Positions 15,679 to 22,858 of a DNA stretch of 64,000 nt are shown piece after piece; within the stretch, counting starts at the first letter, position 1, and each line of letters opens with the position of its first letter. Location: positions 1-64,000 of the forward strand of contig DATMER010000118.1 in assembly GCA_035556715.1 (NCBI GenBank), in the 5' to 3' direction. The position numbers were made by a program, and so were the translations under genes. Below the pieces are notes generated by a model, which was not told where the DNA came from, did no database searches, and was given only the letters and a program-made list of their open reading frames with translations. This DNA is from DATMER01 sp035556715. Its GTDB lineage: Bacteria; Acidobacteriota; Thermoanaerobaculia; Multivoradales; UBA5704.

Positions 15679-16986
15679 CTACTGGACGTACCAGAGCAGC
15701 GGCGTCAGCTTGCTCTGCACTCGTGGATCCGCGATGAAGCCGGAGCTGTTGAGGGTGTGGCCCAGCTCCCCGACATTGATCCGGGGACTGGAGTACCTGC
15801 CGCCCAGGTCCTGGAAGCGTTCGACCACGCAGGAAAAGTAGAGGGTGTCGGCCATCCCCAGATAGACGAGGTACGAGTAGTAATCGATATAGTAGTTATA
15901 GTACAGGAAGTCCAGGGTGTAATAGGTAGTGTTGATGATCCAGCCCGGGAAGAGCGGGAAGCCGTCAGGGTTGAAGGCGTACGTGCCATGCTTCGCTTTC
16001 GACATCGCGAGGAGCAGGTGATTGTTCACCGGCACCGGCTGCGAGGGAGACAGATAGGTGCTGTGGTCGAAGAACGTGTTCTCGTGCGCCGCGATGTAAA
16101 AGTCGTACCCCTGATAGGCATTGATGTTGGTCGAGTATTGGAAGCTCGCGGTAGTCGGCGCCGCGACGAGCACGGCGGACCGCTCGTTGTCGATCACATG
16201 GCCCCCCAGACCGTTGAGCGCGCCAGACAGACCGTAGCCGATCAGCCCGCCGAGGACGGTCGCGTAGGTCCGGCAGGAGTTGCTGATGCTGAGGCCGTCG
16301 TCCTTGTTCCACAAAGAAAGATAGTCGATCTGCAGGAAGCCGTACTGCTGGCCATTCGTGCCGTTCGTGAAGCCTACTGGAGTGACGCGGTAGTGGCTGG
16401 CCGGCGGGACGGCGGGCAGGTTCTGGATGACGGTCTGCGGCGTGTAATTGCCGAAGCGCGCGAAGCCCGTGCCCGCCTTCTCGCCGCCGGAGATGTAGTA
16501 GGCCGGTGTGAAGCCGTCGGACACCGCGGTTTCGAAGCTGTCTGGAAGGCTGTCAAAATCCGCGTCCAGGCTGCCAAAAGGAGGCTGCTTGACGGGCTTG
16601 GAAAGTGACAACCCAGGGGTCACGATCACGCTCGACTCGGCGCCGGCCGTCGCGCTCCGCACCTCGGAGCCGAACAGGTCGCTGCGCACCCAACGCGTGG
16701 CTGGCTTGGCCTGCAGCTCGGCTCCCTTGGCGGCGGCGAATTGCTCCGCCTCGTCGATCCTCCGCTCGAGAAACTCCTTTTCCTGTTCTGGCGTGAGCTG
16801 TCGGAGAGCGTCGGTCCGCTCCGGCGTAGAGCCGGGGACGGCGCTTTCGGGATGAATCCAGGCGGGCGCGGCAACGCGCTCCGTCACCTCGGGATCTGTC
16901 TCGCCGTCGGCGGCGAAGAGATGTCCGCTCGGGACGAGCAGAGCGAGCACAGCGATAGCAATGAGCCTGCGTGAGAGCTCTTTCAA
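15679..16986 (-). CDS. Large secreted protein of unknown function
   Basis: 435 residues from a TTG start at 16986, chosen because AGGAGA lies six bases upstream and the next residues form a textbook signal peptide (KELSRRLIAIAVLALLVPSG, cut after LFA). Longer frames start further upstream but lack these signals. The mature part begins with a helical Glu/Arg-rich stretch. It continues as an aromatic, beta-rich domain from about residue 140: SDGFTPAYYISGGEKAG, YGFLQIDYLSLWNKDDGLS, GGHVIDNERSAVLV, HLLLAMSKAKHGTYA, and a Tyr-rich run near 360. The order of His/Asp/Glu and KHGTY motifs is faintly like VPS62/DUF946 proteins, but this is weak. It is divergent from the 147-residue secreted protein. 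Confidence 0.7.
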   Translation of the reverse strand: MKELSRRLIAIAVLALLVPSGHLFAADGETDPEVTERVAAPAWIHPESAVPGSTPERTDALRQLTPEQEKEFLERRIDEAEQFAAAKGAELQAKPATRWVRSDLFGSEVRSATAGAESSVIVTPGLSLSKPVKQPPFGSLDADFDSLPDSFETAVSDGFTPAYYISGGEKAGTGFARFGNYTPQTVIQNLPAVPPASHYRVTPVGFTNGTNGQQYGFLQIDYLSLWNKDDGLSISNSCRTYATVLGGLIGYGLSGALNGLGGHVIDNERSAVLVAAPTTASFQYSTNINAYQGYDFYIAAHENTFFDHSTYLSPSQPVPVNNHLLLAMSKAKHGTYAFNPDGFPLFPGWIINTTYYTLDFLYYNYYIDYYSYLVYLGMADTLYFSCVVERFQDLGGRYSSPRINVGELGHTLNSSGFIADPRVQSKLTPLLWYVQ

Positions 16987-17220
16987 AATACTTCTCCTTG
17001 TCTGGAAAGCAATCGGTGCACCCAGACCGGATGCGAGTTTCAATAACAAATTTCGCATAGCCTGTATTCCGTGAAGCCGAGGCGGAAGGATGATTGGCGG
17101 GTTATGGCTCGATTCGTGCAATCACTTCCATTGGATTCACCTTAGAGCTCCCATCTCTGCCGCGGCAGGCGCTGCGCGCCAGAGGTGTCCTGGAACTACC
17201 ACCTACTGGAAGGATTGCTC

Positions 17221-17664
17221 ATGAAACGAAGCATGGTTCTGGGTTTGTCGGCTCTCTTGCTCTCCCTCGCAGTGGCGCCCGCCGCCGCCGTGGATCAGAC
17301 GACGACGGTCTGCCGGATGGACTACACGCTCAAGGGTTGGTCGATTTTCTACAAATCGTCGCGCGGAGCGGGAACGATCACCTGCGACAACGGTCAGACG
17401 GCGACAGCGAAGATCTCCGCCAAGGGTGGCGGCCTGACGGCCGGCAAGTCCCAGATCCGGGACGGTCACGGGAGGTTCTCCGAGGTCGCCGACATCCGGG
17501 AGCTGTTCGGCACCTACGCTATGGCGACCGCCGCCGCGGGAGCCATCAAGTCGTCCGAGGCGCAGGCCCTCACCAAGGGAGAGGTCTCCCTGGCCCTGGC
17601 CGGCAACGGGACGGGTATTGAGCTCGGTGTGAGCTTCGGCAAGTTCACGATCACCCAGCGGTAA
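17221..17664 (+). CDS. Conserved secreted protein, unknown
   Basis: 147 residues; AAGGA lies seven bases before the chosen ATG. Signal peptide at about 1-23 (ALLLSLAVAPAAA). The mature protein opens with CRMDYTLKGWSIFYK and GAGTITCDNGQTA (two cysteines, likely a disulfide) and ends with a glycine-rich beta segment (EVSLALAGNGTGIELGVSFG). I recognise this as a conserved bacterial periplasmic hypothetical family without an assigned role. It stands alone, 70 bases before the DUF4157 gene, which has its own promoter. Confidence 0.75.
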   Translation: MKRSMVLGLSALLLSLAVAPAAAVDQTTTVCRMDYTLKGWSIFYKSSRGAGTITCDNGQTATAKISAKGGGLTAGKSQIRDGHGRFSEVADIRELFGTYAMATAAAGAIKSSEAQALTKGEVSLALAGNGTGIELGVSFGKFTITQR

Positions 17665-17666
17665 TC

Positions 17667-17694
17667 CGAGACGGACTGGCCGAGACGGACTGGC
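17667..17694. repeat. 14-bp tandem duplication
   Basis: CGAGACGGACTGGC occurs twice head to tail in the spacer between the secreted 147-residue gene and the DUF4157 promoter. Probably a replication-slippage product. Confidence 0.6.
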
Positions 17695-17719
17695 GGGCCG
17701 TTCGGCAGGCGCCCAATGG

Positions 17720-17725
17720 TATAAT
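17720..17725 (+). promoter_or_regulatory. TATAAT box just upstream of the DUF4157 start codon
   Basis: A perfect -10 hexamer ends nine bases before the ATG at 17735, in an AT-rich run that is exceptional for this region. Transcription would start at or within a few bases of the ATG, giving a leaderless mRNA; no Shine-Dalgarno sequence is present. A good -35 box is not visible. Confidence 0.5.
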
Positions 17726-17734
17726 TTTTAAACT

Positions 17735-19699
17735 ATGCCCGCGCCAACATCGCCAACGTCGGAGCGAGTAGCAGCGACACGGAAGACGGACGCCCCGGGA
17801 CGCGGGCGGCCATCGCCCTTTCGGGCTGCGCGGTGGAGCCGCTCCGGCGATGCTTCCGAGCGCGAGGCGGGGAATCTCGCCGATGCGGCGATGCGTGGCG
17901 GCGCGGCGCGCGCGATCTCGTCCAGCCCGGCAGGCGAACCGACACCCACTGGCGGACGCGCGCTCAGCGCAGAGAGCCGCGCCTTCTTCGAGCCACGCTT
18001 CGGCGCCGACTTCTCCCGCGTGCGGGTGTTCTCGGACGAGCAGGCAGGCGCGGCAGCCCGCAGCGCGGGCGCGCTCGCCTACACGCTGGGCCGGCAGATC
18101 GTGTGGGGCGCCCCGGCGGCGCCGGAGAGCCGGGCGGCGCGGCCCATCCTCGCTCATGAGCTCGCGCACGTGGCCGCAAACCACACCGCGGCTGAACCGT
18201 CGACCGGGTTCCGCCTGCCGGCCGATCCGGCAGTCCTGCCGACCGCGAGCCAGCGCGAGGACGTGCTGGAAATCTTCAACCGGCGGCAGTCCGAGGACTC
18301 CAAAATCGACCCCGTCACGGACCCCGACGCCTTCATCGCAGCGCTCAAGGCGCGCGCCCGCATACTCCGCGCCAGCCGGCTGAGCAACGCCTCGGCGGTC
18401 CAGTCCTCCCCGGTCCGGCTCGGGACCAGCGACCTGACCGATGTGGTCGCGATCGCGGAGAGGGAGATCCGCGCCGTCTTCAGCTCCTACCTCGCGACCA
18501 AAGTCGACCTCTCCGGCGTCCGTGCGCGGATTCGCTACTTCCCCGCCGACCCCGGAACAGCCCCGGCGGCCGACGAGGCCACCCTCTCGGCGGATACGAT
18601 CGAGGGCCTGTCGCTGGCCGCGATTCGAGTCGGGGTTTCCCAGGACGCGGCAGCGCAGAAGATCATCGAAGATCACCGCGTCATCCCCGGTGGCCGTGAC
18701 GACGCACTGTACCAGCGGGCGCTCAAGGCGATCCTGGATGAGAAACCGGATGAGTGGCGCAAGATCGGGCTTTCGGTCCGCGGTGTGAACGGGGAGGATC
18801 TGACGCTGATCCAGCGGCGCATCGTCCCCGCGAGCGGCGAGTCGCTCGCACAGGCTCAGCGCCGCGGACGGTGGATGAACCTGGGGACGGCGATCCACGA
18901 GATGCTCCACGCCGTCACACACCCCGGCTTCTCGGATGCGGTGCGCGGCACCGAGCAGGGCGACCTGGGCGTGGAAGGATTCACCGAGTTCTTCACCCGG
19001 GCCCTCTACGAGGAGATCCAGGCGCGGGCTGCGTCGGATCCGGACCTGCGCCTGCAGATCGAGGGAACGCCCGGCCCCGCCTTCACACCGCCGCCGCGCA
19101 CTTCCTATACGGACTTCTTCACCGAGGTGAAGGATATCCTCGACAAGCTCGGTGGCAACGAGGAGAACCTGCGCCAGGCGTACTTCAAGGGGAAGGTCGA
19201 GTACATCGGCCTGGGGCACTGGAACGAGCTGTCCCGCGGTCTGCCGACAGCGCGGCGGCACGACCTCGGCGCGGCGGTCCTGCTCCAGACGAAGGAAGGG
19301 AGCCTGACGGGCCGCCCCTTTGCACGCGCCAACTACGGGTATCTCCTGTGGGGGCGCAGCGGAGCGGTACAAGTCGACCTGCGGGGCGGAGCGGGGATCA
19401 CCTTCCTCGGCGAAGGGCAACGCCTGGGCCTCGGGCCGGAGCTGTCGCTGACGCTGCGCGGTAAGAACCTGTTCCTCACCGGCGGTGCGTTGTTGCAAGG
19501 CAGCGCATCGCTCGCCGGGAGTGAGGGGGGCGGCCTCCGCGCGGATACGGTGTTCCGCGTGGCGGCCGGCGCGCAGATCGGCCGCTTGCACGTCGGCCCC
19601 GGAGTCGACGTGCTGGTGCCGATCAACGAGCCCGACGCCGCCCGCAAAGGAGCTCGGGTCTTCGCCGGGATCGGCGCATCGTTCGTGTTCGGAAAGTGA
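17735..19699 (+). CDS. DUF4157 protein with second zincin motif
   Basis: 654 residues, no signal peptide. After a disordered Arg/Pro-rich start comes a DUF4157 domain (about 75-150): LSAESRAFFEPRFGADFSRV, VRVFSDEQA, and the zinc motif HELAHV at 141-145. A separate second zinc motif, HEMLH at 388-392, is followed by VEGFTEFF at about 413-420, where Glu may be the third ligand, as in gluzincins. The C-terminal 120 residues are Gly-rich and beta-strand-like. DUF4157 is frequent in proteins loaded into extracellular contractile injection systems and in polymorphic toxins. No injection-system gene is in the window, so cargo or toxin status is only inferred. The next gene overlaps its stop. Confidence 0.75.
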   Translation: MPAPTSPTSERVAATRKTDAPGRGRPSPFRAARWSRSGDASEREAGNLADAAMRGGAARAISSSPAGEPTPTGGRALSAESRAFFEPRFGADFSRVRVFSDEQAGAAARSAGALAYTLGRQIVWGAPAAPESRAARPILAHELAHVAANHTAAEPSTGFRLPADPAVLPTASQREDVLEIFNRRQSEDSKIDPVTDPDAFIAALKARARILRASRLSNASAVQSSPVRLGTSDLTDVVAIAEREIRAVFSSYLATKVDLSGVRARIRYFPADPGTAPAADEATLSADTIEGLSLAAIRVGVSQDAAAQKIIEDHRVIPGGRDDALYQRALKAILDEKPDEWRKIGLSVRGVNGEDLTLIQRRIVPASGESLAQAQRRGRWMNLGTAIHEMLHAVTHPGFSDAVRGTEQGDLGVEGFTEFFTRALYEEIQARAASDPDLRLQIEGTPGPAFTPPPRTSYTDFFTEVKDILDKLGGNEENLRQAYFKGKVEYIGLGHWNELSRGLPTARRHDLGAAVLLQTKEGSLTGRPFARANYGYLLWGRSGAVQVDLRGGAGITFLGEGQRLGLGPELSLTLRGKNLFLTGGALLQGSASLAGSEGGGLRADTVFRVAAGAQIGRLHVGPGVDVLVPINEPDAARKGARVFAGIGASFVFGK

Positions 19700-20217
19700 G
19701 CGCCGTGGACCCACAATCACTCTGCCGCCTGGCGGAAGGTGAAGTCGGACACTGGCGCGGTCTCGCGCTGGATCACGACCAGCTTCCGGAGTGTCTGGGA
19801 CCCGTCGTGCACACGGGGACGCGCCGGTTCGCGCCCGCCATCCTCGCCTCGGAGACGCACCGGCCCTCCTCCGGGCGCGCCGAGGTCGACGTGTACTGGT
19901 GGATCAACGGCGGCCGCGTCGATCTGGTCGATGTGAGCTTCACGACGCCGCCCGGCGCGGAGCCGCTCCTCCGCGAGCTCGGCGAGCCCGAGACCACGTT
20001 TCCCTACTCGGACGAGGTGCGAAGGGCCTGGAAGCTGCCCTCCCCTGCCGGCGGATCACTCGAAGAGGCGATCTACGCTTCGCGCGGCCTCTCTCTCGTG
20101 CTCGCGCGGGACGCATCGGGCCACGCCAACGTGCTCCGCCTCCGCGGCTTCAGGCCGATGCCGGCAAAGCGGTACGTGGCCGATTTCCTGCGCCTGGTGT
20201 TCGAGTCTTTCGGCTAG
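19696..20217 (+). CDS. Small protein coupled to the DUF4157 gene, unknown
   Basis: 173 residues. The GTG start overlaps the DUF4157 stop by four bases (GTGA), so translation is coupled; a second GTG at 19705 is also possible. No signal peptide or membrane helix. Visible features are RAEVDVYWWINGGRVDLVDV, the segment FTTPPGAEPLLRELG, and an Arg-rich C-terminus. No family is recognised. The strict coupling suggests a dedicated partner of the DUF4157 protein, such as a chaperone or immunity protein. That role comes from gene context alone. Confidence 0.6.
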   Translation: MSAVDPQSLCRLAEGEVGHWRGLALDHDQLPECLGPVVHTGTRRFAPAILASETHRPSSGRAEVDVYWWINGGRVDLVDVSFTTPPGAEPLLRELGEPETTFPYSDEVRRAWKLPSPAGGSLEEAIYASRGLSLVLARDASGHANVLRLRGFRPMPAKRYVADFLRLVFESFG

Positions 20218-20221
20218 CCGC

Positions 20222-20749
20222 ATGGAACGTTCCGCTCCTCCCGAAGTCTGGCTCCGCGGTCCTGTTCCAGGCATTCCGTCTCTCCTGCAGCCCGTCGCGC
20301 ATGCCCTTCTCCAAGCTGTGGAGGATGTGCGCCGGACCGTGGACCCGCTATCGGTGGCTCACCTCTGGGCCAGGCCCGGCGGGGCTCCCTCGGTGGGCTT
20401 CCATGTCCGCCATGTCTCCGCCAGCCTAGACCGGCTGTTCACCTACGCCCGGGGCGAGGGGCTTTCGGAGGAACAGAGAGCGTTCCTGGAGAGCGAGACG
20501 GAGCCCGGCTCCCCGCCGCCCGAAGCAGCCGCGCTCGCGCTGGAATTCGAGCGGCAGGTCGACCGCGCTCTCGCGCAGCTCCGCGCGACTCCGGAATCGA
20601 CGCTCCTCGAACCCCGCGGAGTCGGCCGTCTCCAGCTCCCTTCGACCGTGCTCGGCCTGCTGGTCCACACCGCCGAGCACACGCAGCGGCATGTGGGACA
20701 GATCATCACGACCGCGAAGATCGTGCAGGCTGGTCCTGCCGGACCGTAG
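20222..20749 (+). CDS. DinB-superfamily protein
   Basis: 175 residues, cytoplasmic. Four-helix DinB fold with the metal-site pattern: HVRHVSASLDRLF in the second helix region and HTAEHTQRHVGQ near the end. The usual WxRP-type turn is replaced by AHLWARPGGAPSVG. Members are metal-dependent and often bind thiol cofactors or act in detoxification; the reaction is unknown. It starts four bases after the previous stop, so it is probably in one unit with the DUF4157 pair. A broken copy of its 5' end lies at 15526. The stop codon runs into an inverted-repeat element. Confidence 0.85.
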   Translation: MERSAPPEVWLRGPVPGIPSLLQPVAHALLQAVEDVRRTVDPLSVAHLWARPGGAPSVGFHVRHVSASLDRLFTYARGEGLSEEQRAFLESETEPGSPPPEAAALALEFERQVDRALAQLRATPESTLLEPRGVGRLQLPSTVLGLLVHTAEHTQRHVGQIITTAKIVQAGPAGP

Positions 20750-20804
20750 AGACGCCCCAGTACGCTGGCACGAACCTGCCGGGTGAAACGGTCGGGGCGT
20801 CTCT
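20748..20804. repeat. Inverted-repeat element, copy 1
   Basis: AGAGACGCCCC (20748-20758) faces GGGGCGTCTCT (20794-20804) with a 35-base interior. The left arm overlaps the DinB stop codon. The interior resembles the reverse complement of that of copy 2. Confidence 0.7.
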
Positions 20805-20908
20805 CCACGGCTGACCGATCCACCTCAACTGGTCCGCGGGCGTGAATCCCGATGAGGAACAGCGTTTTTCCACGGCGTACCGCCGGCATTGGTGGTGGCT
20901 GGGGCCAT

Positions 20909-20965
20909 GAGACGCCCCGACCCTGTACACCCGGCCGCGCAGTGACGGCGGACTGGGGCGTCTCT
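20909..20965. repeat. Inverted-repeat element, copy 2
   Basis: GAGACGCCCC (20909-20918) faces GGGGCGTCTCT (20955-20965). Same arms as copy 1, spacing 36, interior in the opposite orientation. The pair 161 bases apart looks like a REP/REPIN-type arrangement. The gap 20750-21019 holds no gene. Confidence 0.7.
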
Positions 20966-21019
20966 ACCAACTCTACCAACGTCTGTGGCCTGCGGCGGAT
21001 TGAACAACCCCATTCAGCC

Positions 21020-21532
21020 TCATTCCGGAGCCGCGGCCGGCGGTGTCTTCCTGTACAGCGCTTCATAGTGCGCCCGGCCCTCGCGGACCTGGTGGATGCG
21101 CCCGGACACGGCCCAGCGGCGGAGGGTGGCGGCCACGCTTCGAGGGTCGACCCGCCGGCGCAGCCTCGCTCCCCAGCGCTCCTGGATCTCCTGCGCCACC
21201 GAACGGGCTCCGAAGGTCGCATCCGAGGCCCTGCCTTCCAGGACACGAGCGATCATCCGGCTGAGCGATCTCTTCCTGGCAAATTCGACATCCGCGTCCG
21301 GCTCCGGGAGCGCGGCCGTCTTGTCAAGGTCAAGCAGGTCTCCGGCAGCCGTCGCGGCGGCCTGGAAAGACTGCAGGTGCGCGAGCGCTGTCTCCAAGGC
21401 GGCAGCGTGATGCGCCTGCTTGTCGCGATGAAGCACCTCCTGCTCGGCATGAAACGCCTGACGCTCCCGGTGATGCGCCACCTTCCCTTCCAACTGCGCC
21501 AACATCTGGCCAACGGACAGATTCAAGCCCAT
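21020..21532 (-). CDS. Coiled-coil protein with winged-helix-like C-terminus
   Basis: 170 residues. Residues 9-60 are a coiled coil with His at heptad spacing (His21, His28, His35, His42; units HRERQAF, HAEQEVL, HRDKQAH). Residues 85-160 look like a winged-helix DNA-binding domain: LSRMIARVLEGRASDATFGA, SVAQEIQERWG, RRVDPRSVAATLRRWAVSGR, then VREGRAHYEALY. AGAGGAAA five bases before the ATG supports the start. Likely a dimeric or oligomeric DNA-binding protein, though the family is not named. The 21-bp repeated coding units are echoed by a 21-bp periodic motif in the DNA upstream of the gene. Confidence 0.65.
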   Translation of the reverse strand: MGLNLSVGQMLAQLEGKVAHHRERQAFHAEQEVLHRDKQAHHAAALETALAHLQSFQAAATAAGDLLDLDKTAALPEPDADVEFARKRSLSRMIARVLEGRASDATFGARSVAQEIQERWGARLRRRVDPRSVAATLRRWAVSGRIHQVREGRAHYEALYRKTPPAAAPE

Positions 21533-21728
21533 GGATTTCCTCTCTTTGTCTCAAAAACGGTCCGAGCTGCGCCATCCCACAGCGTTGCACGCCGGCAACA
21601 TCGCAAAGTGTCGCGACCACTCGGATTTATGTAACAGATACAGGTTTCCGCTCTGCAAGCATACTTCGAGATGGAGCAAAAATCCAGCGATGCTCCCAAC
21701 AGACGCTTGAGCCACGCACATGAATCTT

Positions 21729-21980
21729 TTTGCAGCTACATTGTGCGCACTTTCTGTTACATATTGCAACATTTCCGCGACACAGTGAGCTTCTTTCGAG
21801 ACACTTGACTGCTGAGCAGTGACATTGCGCTCTTTTGTTGAGACATAAAAGAGGATCTAGACCAGATCAGGCGAGCATGATACGACATCGCGCGCCACTT
21901 CGGCAGCGTCGCGCAGAGTTGTCGCTACAGGTAGCTTCATTGTTGTTACACGAAGGTGCGTTGTCGCTTCATAGAGGTTC
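21729..21980. repeat. 21-bp phased GNNACA motif array
   Basis: In this gene-free, lower-GC DNA the motif GNNACA recurs in exact 21-base register. The ACA triplets start at 21738, 21759, 21780, 21801, 21822, 21843, 21885, 21927 and 21948, with a TCA variant at 21969; only the registers at 21864 and 21906 lack it. A T-rich half (TTTC, TTGT) usually precedes the G, giving TGTnGnnACA-like dyads. Looser copies extend to about 22138. It lies upstream of the coiled-coil gene. The rest of 21533-22177 shows no supported gene. Confidence 0.6.
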
Positions 21981-22177
21981 AATCTGAGGAGCGCAGAAGG
22001 ATTTCTGCGACGTTTGATTTTCGGCGAAAGCCGGCACACCATTCGATGCGGAGATCTGCGGCCAGGACGTCGCGACTATAGGTTTTGTTGCGCCACTTTG
22101 CGCGTCGCATGCCCTGGTGGAACGGATGTTTGCGACATCTTTGAGTCTTTTCGAGCTTCCAAGGCTCGTTTGGCTCC

Positions 22178-22205
22178 TTGACATCCATCTCACATGGCGT
22201 ATTCT
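22178..22205 (+). promoter_or_regulatory. Sigma-70 promoter of the efflux operon
   Basis: Consensus TTGACA at 22178-22183 and TATTCT at 22200-22205, spaced 16 bases, about 30 bases before the TetR start codon. Confidence 0.65.
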
Positions 22206-22206
22206 G

Positions 22207-22222
22207 GTTAGTGAGGACTAAC
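22207..22222 (+). promoter_or_regulatory. TetR-type operator GTTAGT-GAGG-ACTAAC
   Basis: Perfect six-base inverted repeat with a four-base spacer, immediately after the -10 box and before the regulator gene. TTAGT/ACTAA dyads are typical TetR-family operators. Its position implies autorepression of the whole operon. Confidence 0.65.
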
Positions 22223-22237
22223 TAACGGTGCGCGGAC

Positions 22238-22858
22238 ATGAGCGGAAAAGACACGTCATCGGCCCGGCAGGATGAGATCCTGGATCGGACCATCGAGCTG
22301 ATCCGGGAGGCGGGCATGGCCGGGCTGACCATGAAGAAGGTCGCCGAGCGGGTCGGCTTCACCGAGCCGGCCATCTATCGCCACTTCCCGAACAAGCAGG
22401 CGCTTCTCCTCGGCGTGGCCGGGCGGCTGAGGGGGATGTTCCTCGGGCCGGTCCGCGCCATTTCGGAGGAGCCCGGCACCTCTCCCTTCGAAAAGATCGA
22501 GCGCATCGTCGCCCACCACATCGGGCTGATCGTGGACCTCGACGGCATTCCCGTGCTGCTGCTGGCGGAGGCCACCGCCTCCGGGGATGGTCCCCTGGCC
22601 GAGAAGATGGTGGAGATCTCCGGGACCTATCTCCAGATCGTCGCAAAGCTCGCGGGCGAGATGCCCCTGCCGGAGGGCTCCCCTCCGGCGAACATCGTGG
22701 TGCTGCCGCTGATGGGGCTCGCCGCGGCCGTTGCCCTGCAGCGGCGGCTGCTTGCCGACCGGCGGATTTCCAGGGAGCAGGCCCTCGAGCTGGCGCGGTT
22801 CGTGGTGCGGCGGCTGCTGGGGACGGAGCTGCTGGGAATGGAGGAGACGCGGAGATGA
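22238..22858 (+). CDS. TetR/AcrR-family repressor of the efflux operon
   Basis: 206 residues. The N-terminal helix-turn-helix is typical: ILDRTIELIREAGMAGLTMK, KVAERVGFTEPAIYRHFPNK, QALLLGV. The rest is a helical ligand-binding and dimer domain. It heads a seven-gene operon (regulator, TolC, HlyD, two ATPases, two permeases) arranged like Escherichia coli cecR-ybhGFSR, in which CecR represses an ABC exporter affecting antibiotic sensitivity. A dyad between promoter and start is its likely own operator. Its stop overlaps the TolC start (ATGA). Confidence 0.9.
   Translation: MSGKDTSSARQDEILDRTIELIREAGMAGLTMKKVAERVGFTEPAIYRHFPNKQALLLGVAGRLRGMFLGPVRAISEEPGTSPFEKIERIVAHHIGLIVDLDGIPVLLLAEATASGDGPLAEKMVEISGTYLQIVAKLAGEMPLPEGSPPANIVVLPLMGLAAAVALQRRLLADRRISREQALELARFVVRRLLGTELLGMEETRR

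Noticed and set aside
17735..20217. Complete extracellular contractile injection system
   Set aside because: Only a DUF4157 protein is present; no sheath, tube, baseplate or ATPase genes in the window.
21560..22140. CRISPR array
   Set aside because: Period is 21 bp with only about six conserved bases and no distinct spacers; no cas genes nearby.
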